The notes under the pieces: generated by a model
What the model saw: only the letters and a program-made list of their open reading frames with translations
Told to the model about the DNA's origin: nothing
The model's database searches: none
Shown here: positions 1 to 5,682 of the stretch, one piece after another
Numbering within the stretch: position 1 is the stretch's first letter
Layout: the number at the start of each line of letters is the position of its first letter
Made by a program: the position numbers and the translations under genes
Assembly: GCA_045579085.1 (NCBI GenBank)
Contig: JAZNLO010000014.1
Location: 1-47,072 of the forward strand
Direction of reading: 5' to 3'
From: RGIG2206 sp045579085
GTDB taxonomy: Bacteria > Bacillota > Clostridia > Oscillospirales > Acutalibacteraceae
Length of the DNA: 47,072 nt

Positions 1-597
1 AGGAAGCTTAAAAAATCAGCGTGTACAAATCACACCATTCGTATTGATAAGTTAGAGCAGGCAGTGCTTTTGACAATTCAAAATATGATTAATACGGCAA
101 CAACAATGAGCGAACTGCTTACCCAAATCAATAATAATTCCACACGAAAAAAGGAATCAAGTCATATTGAGAAGGCACTGAAATCTCAGGTTTCTGAACG
201 TGAAAAACTTGTGTCTATGATTACCGACCTTTATCCCGACTGGAAAAGCGGTGTCATCACTGTGGATGAGTATCAGATGTTAAAGGAACGGCTTAATGAA
301 AGACTGAGGATTGCTGACGAAAAAATTGCCGGACTTACCAAATCTGCAGAGCAATTCAAAAACGGTATTAACGAAGATAACGACTTTGTAGCGCATTTTA
401 AGAAGTACGGCAATATTGAGGCTTTAACAAGACCGATAGTAACCGAACTTATAGAGGAAATTTTCGTACACGAGGGCGGAGATATTGAGGTTGTGTTTAA
501 GTTCAAGGATGCTTATATGCAAGTTGTTGAGTATATTGAACTTAACAAGCATCTTATTGAACCTGAAAAGCCAACCAAAAAGAAAAAAACGGCGTAA
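1..597 (+). CDS. Large serine recombinase, C-terminal part (5' end outside the window)
   Basis: The frame is open from the first base (reading RKLKKSACTNHTIR) and ends at TAA 595-597; a GTG at 64 is internal, not a real start. The visible part begins in the zinc-ribbon end of the recombinase domain (CTNHTIR then LEQAVL). A long charged coiled-coil follows, about residues 45-120, and then a block (YGNIEALTRPIVTELIEEI, FVHEGGDIEVVFKFKDAY) that I recognise as the DUF4368-type tail of TndX-like recombinases from clostridial conjugative and mobilisable elements. Such enzymes catalyse site-specific integration and excision through an N-terminal catalytic serine, which lies outside the window. The coiled-coil region in this family controls recombination direction. 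A strong terminator follows directly. Family call is firm; the element type is not. Confidence 0.88.
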   Translation, partial: RKLKKSACTNHTIRIDKLEQAVLLTIQNMINTATTMSELLTQINNNSTRKKESSHIEKALKSQVSEREKLVSMITDLYPDWKSGVITVDEYQMLKERLNERLRIADEKIAGLTKSAEQFKNGINEDNDFVAHFKKYGNIEALTRPIVTELIEEIFVHEGGDIEVVFKFKDAYMQVVEYIELNKHLIEPEKPTKKKKTA

Positions 598-602
598 TGA
601 TG

Positions 603-634
603 AAGCGTGTGACAGTTTACTGTCACACGCTTTT
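603..634 (+). terminator. Rho-independent terminator after the recombinase gene
   Basis: A perfect 13-bp stem (603-615 with 620-632) closes a 4-base TTTA loop and runs into a short T-tract. It starts 6 bases after the recombinase stop codon and separates that gene from the cargo cassette. Confidence 0.85.
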
Positions 635-660
635 AAAATTTAGCAGTTAGTTTTTGATAA

Positions 661-686
661 AGTCTCAAAAAGTCTCAAAAAGACTT
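661..686 (+). promoter_or_regulatory. 10-bp-phased repeat, likely operator of the cassette
   Basis: The decamer AGTCTCAAAA occurs twice in tandem (661-670 and 671-680), followed by the inverted half-site AGACT at 681-685. The second direct copy and the inverted copy form AAGTCT-N5-AGACTT (670-686), which overlaps the -35 box of the next promoter. Half-sites one helical turn apart are typical of ribbon-helix-helix repressors, and the first gene downstream looks like one. Binding by that protein is inference. Confidence 0.5.
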
Positions 687-713
687 GACAGGAAAATTCT
701 TCTCTATTATAAT
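685..713 (+). promoter_or_regulatory. Consensus SigA-type promoter of the cargo cassette
   Basis: TTGACA (685-690), a 17-bp spacer and TATAAT (708-713) match the vegetative consensus exactly. The first cassette start codon lies 28 bases beyond the -10 box, after an AAAGGAG ribosome binding site at 724-730. A promoter this strong overlapped by repeats suggests active repression. Confidence 0.85.
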
Positions 714-741
714 GTAAAAAAAGAAAGGAGCGTTTATATTT

Positions 742-1239
742 ATGAACACTATAAAATTTAATGTAAATGAAAATACTATGAAAATGTTTGAACTTGCCTT
801 ATCAATTTCAAATGAAAACCCAGATAACGTATTTGAAAAATTAGCAAAGGAATATGCTGGAAGTGTTTTGCAGAATATGCAAAATGATACCGTCGCTTAC
901 ACACAAGTTCAAGCAAATCAAGTTGTTCCGCAAACAAAAGCGGAAAAGAAAATACCTTTGTGGGCTAGAAGAACTACACAAATTAGCCATCAAATCATCA
1001 GTGCTTTTTTCTCGTGTGAAAGTGATGGTGTAGCAAACCGAAATGAAATGAAAAACAAATTTCGTGAACGTAATGATGATAAAACTTCTGATCAGTTCGA
1101 AAACAACTTGAATAGTATGGGGACCGATAAAGGAAATTCTCATGGACATATTTTTGATTTTTATGGTGATGAAGTAGTTGTTACAGAAAACGCAAAAACA
1201 ATATTATATAAATATCGGGAGATGTTTAAACCATGGTAA
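742..1239 (+). CDS. Cassette gene 1: putative RHH-type DNA-binding protein with a C-terminal winged-helix-like region
   Basis: A 165-residue protein I do not recognise as a named family. Its N-terminus (residues 1-45) has the order strand-helix-helix expected of a ribbon-helix-helix fold: IKFNVNENTMKMFELALSI, then DNVFEKLAKEYAGSVLQ. A Gln-rich linker follows (about 50-70). The C-terminal half, from KKIPLWARRTTQISHQIISA, alternates helices and short strands as in a winged helix. The ATG at 742 is preceded by AAAGGAG. The stop overlaps the ATG of the next gene by seven bases (1233-1239), so the two are co-translated. With repeats over the promoter, an autoregulating repressor is a reasonable reading. 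The fold assignment is by eye only. Confidence 0.65.
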   Translation: MNTIKFNVNENTMKMFELALSISNENPDNVFEKLAKEYAGSVLQNMQNDTVAYTQVQANQVVPQTKAEKKIPLWARRTTQISHQIISAFFSCESDGVANRNEMKNKFRERNDDKTSDQFENNLNSMGTDKGNSHGHIFDFYGDEVVVTENAKTILYKYREMFKPW

Positions 1240-1793
1240 GAAAAGACAAGGTAATGTCTATAATGGAATGGTATGAATCAGGCGATGGCAAAAAAATTAT
1301 TAATGAGATGTTACCTTATGTTCAGCAAAATGTATCCCAAAACTATAAGATACCTCAATTTTTAAATCGAAACGATGTTGCTGGTGTGTATAAATTTTAC
1401 TTTAAAAAGGGTAATCGAGTATCTGCTGCTTATATCGGTGAAGCCGGTAATGTATATTTTAGGCTTCTGGAACACTTGTACAACTTGTTTAACAAAATCA
1501 CTAATTGGGGCGTATCACCAGATGAATTTTCAGCAGGAAATATGCAATTAATTTGGGAATGTAAAATAGGAATAAGTGATAAAGTTAAAAGAGAAAAGTG
1601 TGAAACTGAAGAAATTGAGAAAGAAAAACCTTTTTTACAGTATACAGCTATTGATTCAAATGAATATGGTCAAGACAAAGTTTTGTATGACAAATTACAA
1701 AAGCGAAAATTACACCGAGATGAAATTAGAACTGATATTTGTGTAATAAAGCCGTTACGAAAAAAACGTGCTGAAGAACTTTTTATTATATAA
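1233..1793 (+). CDS. Cassette gene 2: GIY-YIG domain protein
   Basis: A 186-residue protein with a GIY-YIG nuclease-like core: GVY at residues 51-53, AYIGEAGNV starting at 66 with YIG at 67-69, and Arg77 in the following helix (FRLLEHL), the usual catalytic arginine position. GIY-YIG domains cleave DNA in homing endonucleases, UvrC and restriction enzymes; some stand-alone versions have other roles. About 50 residues precede the domain and a Lys/Glu-rich tail (about 115-185) follows, including KREKCETEEIEKEKPFLQYT. I cannot locate the metal-binding Glu with certainty. The start overlaps gene 1; a GGGAG site lies at 1217-1221. The gene could act in defence, DNA processing or element maintenance. 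Confidence 0.72.
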   Translation: MVRKDKVMSIMEWYESGDGKKIINEMLPYVQQNVSQNYKIPQFLNRNDVAGVYKFYFKKGNRVSAAYIGEAGNVYFRLLEHLYNLFNKITNWGVSPDEFSAGNMQLIWECKIGISDKVKREKCETEEIEKEKPFLQYTAIDSNEYGQDKVLYDKLQKRKLHRDEIRTDICVIKPLRKKRAEELFII

Positions 1794-1816
1794 ATTAATA
1801 ACACTCTGGAGATTTT

Positions 1817-2119
1817 ATGAGACTTTTTGTTGATGATACAAGAGATTTTCCAAAATGGGGTTACGAATGTTGCCGAGATGCAGATACTGCAATTTTACTG
1901 TTATCAATAATGGAATTTGAACATATTTCATTGGATTATAGCCTTGGTTCAAATTGTAAAAATGGTTTAGATATTCTTATTTGGATGCACGATAATAATA
2001 TTTTTGTTCCAGAAATAAATATACATAGCAATCACATTTTTGGTAGGGAGAGCATGTATGAGTACTGCAAGGAAAACTTTCCAAACAGTAAAATCACTAT
2101 GCGTATGCTGCCGAAATAA
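1817..2119 (+). CDS. Cassette gene 3: cREC-like receiver domain protein
   Basis: A 100-residue single-domain protein resembling the cyclic-phosphate processing receiver (cREC) family, a divergent receiver fold. It shows the N-terminal acidic pair (FVDDTRD, Asp6-Asp7), a central SLDYSLG with Asp40 where the receiver phospho-acceptor would be, and NIHSNHIFGRESM (residues 68-80) in place of the usual receiver switch residues. The HS-N-GRExM signature is what sets this family apart; it has been proposed to act on nucleotide or cyclic-phosphate ligands, often in conflict systems. GGAGA lies about six bases before the ATG. It completes a three-gene set with the GIY-YIG protein. Biochemical activity is unknown. 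Confidence 0.68.
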   Translation: MRLFVDDTRDFPKWGYECCRDADTAILLLSIMEFEHISLDYSLGSNCKNGLDILIWMHDNNIFVPEINIHSNHIFGRESMYEYCKENFPNSKITMRMLPK

Positions 2120-2233
2120 AAGCGTATGGTCTACCGTTCACATCTATCTACCCATAGCAGCACCCATAAATGAAGTCTCGGAAAACGCATAAACAAAGGG
2201 GAAAATAAATTTTAAGAAAATTATGGTGTTCTC

Positions 2234-2632
2234 TTGACATTTTCCCCTGCGGCGGCTGATACTATATCGAGATATCTGTCTGATACAAAAACAAAACCGG
2301 AGGATTATGATTTAATTATAACAGGTGACTTGGGTGTTGTTGGCTCAAAGCTTCTGACTCAGCTTCTTCAGAAAGATGATATTGATATAACCTCTGTGCA
2401 TCGTGATTGCGGAATATTGATTTATAATATAAAAGAGCAGGACGTACATTCAGGCGGTTCAGGATGCGGCTGTTCAGCAAGCGTTTTGTGTTCGCATATT
2501 CTTAATAGAATGAACTGTAAGGAACTCAAAAATGTATTGTTTTGTGCAACGGGCGCGTTGATGTCGCCTACGTCAAGTCAACAGGGTGAGAGCATACCTT
2601 CGATTGCCCATATGATTCATTTGAGAAGCTAA
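2234..2632 (+). CDS. spoVAD: SpoVAD, C-terminal part; 5' part displaced by the inserted element
   Basis: The sequence is clearly the last third of stage V sporulation protein AD, a thiolase-fold protein that binds dipicolinic acid and helps load it into the forespore. Diagnostic segments are PAAADTI, PEDYDLIITGDLGVVGS, QDVHSGGSGCGCSAS and ATGALMSPTSSQQGESIP, with IAHMIHLRS at the end. About 132 residues remain of roughly 335-340. The frame is open from 2216 but SpoVAD similarity begins only near 2240. TTG 2234 has no good ribosome binding site, so this piece is probably not translated alone. The gene appears interrupted by the element to its left. It ends at a strong terminator with no spoVAE downstream. 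Whether excision restores the gene is unknown. Confidence 0.88.
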   Translation: MTFSPAAADTISRYLSDTKTKPEDYDLIITGDLGVVGSKLLTQLLQKDDIDITSVHRDCGILIYNIKEQDVHSGGSGCGCSASVLCSHILNRMNCKELKNVLFCATGALMSPTSSQQGESIPSIAHMIHLRS

Positions 2633-2636
2633 TAAA

Positions 2637-2668
2637 AACCCTCCACGAAATATCGGGGAGGGTTTAAT
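2637..2668. terminator. Bidirectional terminator between spoVAD and the reverse-strand gene
   Basis: An 8-bp stem (2637-2644 with 2657-2664) has A-rich sequence on the left and T-rich sequence on the right, so it can end transcripts from both converging genes. Confidence 0.75.
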
Positions 2669-3195
2669 TATTTTATAAGATTATGTTGTTCAAGGAGTTC
2701 TCTGACCATATTTACATATTTGCAATACAGCACCTCGCCAAGCTCCTGACTAATCGGGTCGCCGTCGTTTCCGCATAGCATAGCAAAGGTTTGACCGATG
2801 CGCCTGACTTCATCACCACTTTGCCTTTTAGCGTGGTAATAAAACGTCATAGCGCCCTGACTGCCGATATCATCGTAAAACTCCGGGTCTGAGCGCTTGA
2901 GCATGTCATAGAACGTGTTGAGCGCCGTGCGGGCAACCTGAATTGACTGTGCGTATTCTTCCAAAGCGGTTGATACCGCAAAGCATAAAAGCAGTCTGCG
3001 TTGCAACAGCTGATTATCGTTAATTTCAAGCTCAAATCCTTTTTCTGCCTGATTCGCAGATTCAACCAGCTTGAATCCAATAGTTCTGGCAGAATCAAGA
3101 ATATCTCTTGATTCTATGCTTGGAGCTACTTGTAGATTGGATTGAGTTTTTATTGAGCTTGAATCAAATATCTTGATATCCTCATCAAATTTCAT
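2668..3195 (-). CDS. Conserved-looking protein of unknown function, partner of the TSCPD gene
   Basis: A soluble, mostly helical 175-residue protein with no signal peptide or membrane segment. I do not recognise the family. The frame opens earlier (3306), but the ATG at 3195 is preceded by AAGGTGA at the right distance, and an earlier start would overlap the neighbouring gene by about 100 bases. It begins MKFDEDIKIF, carries a Ser/Gln-rich stretch to about residue 35, then helices such as ALEEYAQSIQVARTALNTFY and a C-terminal helix rich in Glu and Leu. It follows the TSCPD gene by 10 bases and its ribosome binding site touches that gene's stop, so they form an operon. No function is proposed. 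Confidence 0.6.
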   Translation of the reverse strand: MKFDEDIKIFDSSSIKTQSNLQVAPSIESRDILDSARTIGFKLVESANQAEKGFELEINDNQLLQRRLLLCFAVSTALEEYAQSIQVARTALNTFYDMLKRSDPEFYDDIGSQGAMTFYYHAKRQSGDEVRRIGQTFAMLCGNDGDPISQELGEVLYCKYVNMVRELLEQHNLIK

Positions 3196-3205
3196 ATAAT
3201 TCACC

Positions 3206-3457
3206 TTAGATTTTTTCTTTGATTTGTTTAAGCGCCTTTGCCAACTGGTCAGGGCAGGAGGTGCCTCTACCTGAGCAGTCAACACCATCAAGTCTTGCGA
3301 TAACATCGTCGATTTTCATTCCCTTAATAAGCGAGGAGATACCTGTTGTGTTACCGTTGCAGCCACCCATAAACTTTATATTGTTGATGATTTCTCCATC
3401 AACATCAATGACGATACTTCTTGCGCAAACACCACGTGTGCGATATTCAAAAGTCAT
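3206..3457 (-). CDS. TSCPD domain-containing small protein (TIGR03905-like)
   Basis: An 83-residue protein containing the namesake motif TSCPD at residues 66-70. Four cysteines lie in conserved settings: GVCARS (Cys11), GGCNGN (Cys33), DCSGRG (Cys61) and TSCPD (Cys68). The same domain occurs at the C-terminus of adenosylcobalamin-dependent ribonucleotide reductases; stand-alone copies are common in Firmicutes and have no settled function, though the cysteines suggest metal binding or redox chemistry. The full-length frame starts at an ATG and matches the family's usual size. It is the first gene of a two-gene reverse-strand operon, divergent from the lipoprotein gene. Confidence 0.88.
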   Translation of the reverse strand: MTFEYRTRGVCARSIVIDVDGEIINNIKFMGGCNGNTTGISSLIKGMKIDDVIARLDGVDCSGRGTSCPDQLAKALKQIKEKI

Positions 3458-3536
3458 AATTTAACACATCCTTATATGTTATATATAAATAATATAACAC
3501 AGCTGTTTGTATTGCAATATTTACTTTTTAACATAA

Positions 3537-3564
3537 TTGTAACTTTTTTGTTGTTGAATAAAAT
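3537..3564 (+). promoter_or_regulatory. Possible promoter of the large lipoprotein gene
   Basis: TTGTAA (3537-3542), a 16-bp spacer and TAAAAT (3559-3564) lie in the divergent intergenic region about 75 bases before the lipoprotein start. The match is moderate. Confidence 0.35.
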
Positions 3565-3640
3565 GGATATTAGTGATAGAATAAGCATTATCGTGGGATA
3601 TTGTGTTTATCTGAAATTAATTAGGATGGGAGGGCTTGAT

Positions 3641-5308
3641 ATGAAACGATTTGCTGCAATATTGCTGATGATAGCCGTTGTTGTGCTTAGCATTGCGGGC
3701 TGTGTTGACTCAAATAAAACTGTGTCAAGCTCTGCCTCAGCGTCATCTAAGCTGCCTTTATCATCACAGTCAAGTTCGGGCGGCTCATCTTCGCAAAACG
3801 TTCAATCAAACATTTCTTCAACTTCTTCTATTGTGCAAGCGGACAAGCTGCAGTCTAAGATGAAGAAGCTCACTTCCTTTTATGCGCCTGTTCAGGCATC
3901 TTGCGTTTATACCGTTGATATAACGAATATGGACAAAGATACAGTTGATATGCTTAGGTCTGTTCAAGGATATTTGTCCGAGTATTATAACGCTTGCGTG
4001 TATCTGGTTGAGACTGAATCCGATACATTCTGGAAGAAATATGCAGAGAGTGAAATCGGTGCATATTTCCAAGAGATAACACCTGAGAAACTTATAGATA
4101 AGTATAAGTCTAAGCTTAACGGCGTTGTAGTTTATACACCCGATACTTTTGAGTATAGCGTAGCATACAACGTTGCAAGCAGCTCTCAGTATGTGCTTGC
4201 AACTGAAACCGTTGCAGAGAGGTTTGGGTTGCATAAACTAAGATTCGTTAAGGATATAAGAAATGTTTATGCTGATAAATTTGCTGCCTATACTGAGCTG
4301 TTTAGTGAGGCAGAGTATGAGTATGTTTATTTAGCAAAAACTTATGCTTTTGCCGACTATGCCTACGCGGTAGATGCTCTCTTTTTTGATATTGACGATA
4401 CAAGCGAGAGAGAGGTTGCGTTTTTGACCGATTTGTTGAGCAAAGAGCAAAGAGATAATGTGCTTGCTGTATTTGCAGACTATGATTCCGACAAGCTTTT
4501 AAATAAGCTTAGCCTAATCGGCTGCGGTATGCTTAATGTAGACGGCTTTAAGAATGCAACGTTTTTCTCGTCTGTTACAATTGCAAAGAAGTTCACCGCC
4601 AAGCAGCCGAGCGTCAACTCTGCAGGCGCCGCACAAACTGTTTATGTGAGCTTTGTCATTAGGTCTGAGTCTTTGGGAAACGTGATAAATTCGGACTATT
4701 CAATATTCCTAACAGATAACGATTTGCCTGTGTCATACGAAATATCCTCATCAATATATGAACTTGCACCGCTCGTATCGCTTTGGTATAACTCCAACTC
4801 GGTCAGCAACAAACGTGTGGTTGCAGGCGCTTGGTGCAGAATTGATGAAAAGCTTATCCCATACGAAATGTACAAGGCTTGGCATAAGGCAAATAATCAA
4901 CTCATAACAAAGCTTGGCATTGGCATTTGTGTGACGGATTCCTTGAGAGAGGATGCGATTTTCGGCGAAAACTTCGGGTATTTCTCAAGTGCTACAGGTA
5001 TAATCGTTTGTGACGCATCAGGCGACGGATATGTGTGGATGAGTAAGCAGACGCCTGTCATTGAAATCGTCAATATTATGAGCCTTAACTCGCTTAATAG
5101 TTGGATGAGTGAAGCTGAGGCAACCGCAACCGCACGCTATTATGCTTTGCAGTTGGACAGAGGCGTTTTGTATGATAACGTTGCAAACCTGAAGCTTCCA
5201 GATGTTGATGCAATGGTAAAGCAATTTGCATTATCCGATGAATCCTGTATTGCAACAGCAAACATAGAAAACATATTAAAATACGGCTCGCTTGATTTTG
5301 AGGATTAG
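3641..5308 (+). CDS. Large lipoprotein of unknown function
   Basis: A 555-residue predicted lipoprotein. The ATG at 3641 is chosen because GGGAGGG lies six bases before it and the protein then starts with a proper signal peptide: MKRF, a hydrophobic stretch, then the lipobox region SIAGC with Cys21. The frame opens earlier (3476) without a ribosome binding site. After Cys21 comes a Ser-rich linker of about 40 residues, typical for spacing from the membrane, then a soluble body of about 490 residues with many Tyr, Ala and Asp. I do not recognise a domain. It is monocistronic, with a terminator right after the stop that lies inside the opposing small gene. It likely sits on the outer face of the membrane. 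Confidence 0.75.
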   Translation: MKRFAAILLMIAVVVLSIAGCVDSNKTVSSSASASSKLPLSSQSSSGGSSSQNVQSNISSTSSIVQADKLQSKMKKLTSFYAPVQASCVYTVDITNMDKDTVDMLRSVQGYLSEYYNACVYLVETESDTFWKKYAESEIGAYFQEITPEKLIDKYKSKLNGVVVYTPDTFEYSVAYNVASSSQYVLATETVAERFGLHKLRFVKDIRNVYADKFAAYTELFSEAEYEYVYLAKTYAFADYAYAVDALFFDIDDTSEREVAFLTDLLSKEQRDNVLAVFADYDSDKLLNKLSLIGCGMLNVDGFKNATFFSSVTIAKKFTAKQPSVNSAGAAQTVYVSFVIRSESLGNVINSDYSIFLTDNDLPVSYEISSSIYELAPLVSLWYNSNSVSNKRVVAGAWCRIDEKLIPYEMYKAWHKANNQLITKLGIGICVTDSLREDAIFGENFGYFSSATGIIVCDASGDGYVWMSKQTPVIEIVNIMSLNSLNSWMSEAEATATARYYALQLDRGVLYDNVANLKLPDVDAMVKQFALSDESCIATANIENILKYGSLDFED

Positions 5309-5505
5309 ACCGCTTTGAACTTATTGTTCTGCGGTCTGTTTTCTTTTAGGTTGATAACCTTGCATCTGCGGTGTAAGAGTCGCTTAAACCGGATTATGAC
5401 TCTTTCTTCAAAATCTGCAACCTTGTCCTCGTAAATAACCCCGAACACCAGCAGTACTGCAATAGCGATTTCAATAAACGACCTGATAAAATTCATATCT
5501 GACAT
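5305..5505 (-). CDS. Small single-pass membrane protein
   Basis: A 66-residue protein. ATG 5505 is preceded by a strong AAGGAGG site; the longer frame from 5568 has none. It has one membrane segment (about residues 9-25, FIEIAIAVLLVFGVIY) followed by a basic tail (RFKRLLHRRCK). I do not recognise the family. Its stop codon overlaps the stop of the converging lipoprotein gene (5305-5308), and the terminator of that gene is embedded in its 3' end. The good ribosome binding site argues for a real gene; no function can be given. Confidence 0.5.
   Translation of the reverse strand: MSDMNFIRSFIEIAIAVLLVFGVIYEDKVADFEERVIIRFKRLLHRRCKVINLKENRPQNNKFKAV
5307..5341 (+). terminator. Terminator of the large lipoprotein gene
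   Basis: A 7-bp stem (5307-5313 with 5331-5337) with an inner GAAC/GTTC pairing is followed by GTTTTCTTTT. It begins at the lipoprotein stop codon and overlaps the coding end of the opposing gene. Confidence 0.7.
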
Positions 5506-5599
5506 TGTATTATTCCTCCTTGATTTAGGTTGTTTCTGATTATATAATAGCAGGGGAGTATGTCCCATTAATGTACCAGTTAAAATTAGCGTTAAATGA

Positions 5600-5628
5600 T
5601 TGACAAAACGCGCCGTTTCTTATACAAT
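5600..5628 (+). promoter_or_regulatory. SigA-type promoter of valS-folC
   Basis: TTGACA (5600-5605), 17 bp, TACAAT (5623-5628). The leader to the valS start is only about 48 bases, too short for the T-box riboswitch that often controls valS in Firmicutes. Confidence 0.75.
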
Positions 5629-5682
5629 GTATATTTAGAAAATTATGTATTTATGCCTTATTGAGAGGAGCAAATATAAATA

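Larger units (their letters stand above)
1..2230 (+). mobile_element. Right end of an integrated mobile element inserted in spoVAD
   Basis: The stretch from the left edge to about 2216-2243 carries the 3' end of a large serine recombinase and three small cargo genes, all on the + strand and visibly more AT-rich than the housekeeping genes that follow. It ends where the reading frame of a truncated SpoVAD begins. Serine integrases normally sit near one end of the element they move, which fits. The left end and the 5' part of spoVAD would lie outside the window, so the element's full size and attachment sites cannot be seen. The exact junction is inferred from where SpoVAD similarity starts, near the residues FSPAAADTI. 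Confidence 0.65.

Noticed and set aside
841..1149. A reverse-strand frame of 102 residues
   Set aside because: It lies wholly opposite cassette gene 1, which has a strong promoter and ribosome binding site; the reverse frame has neither.
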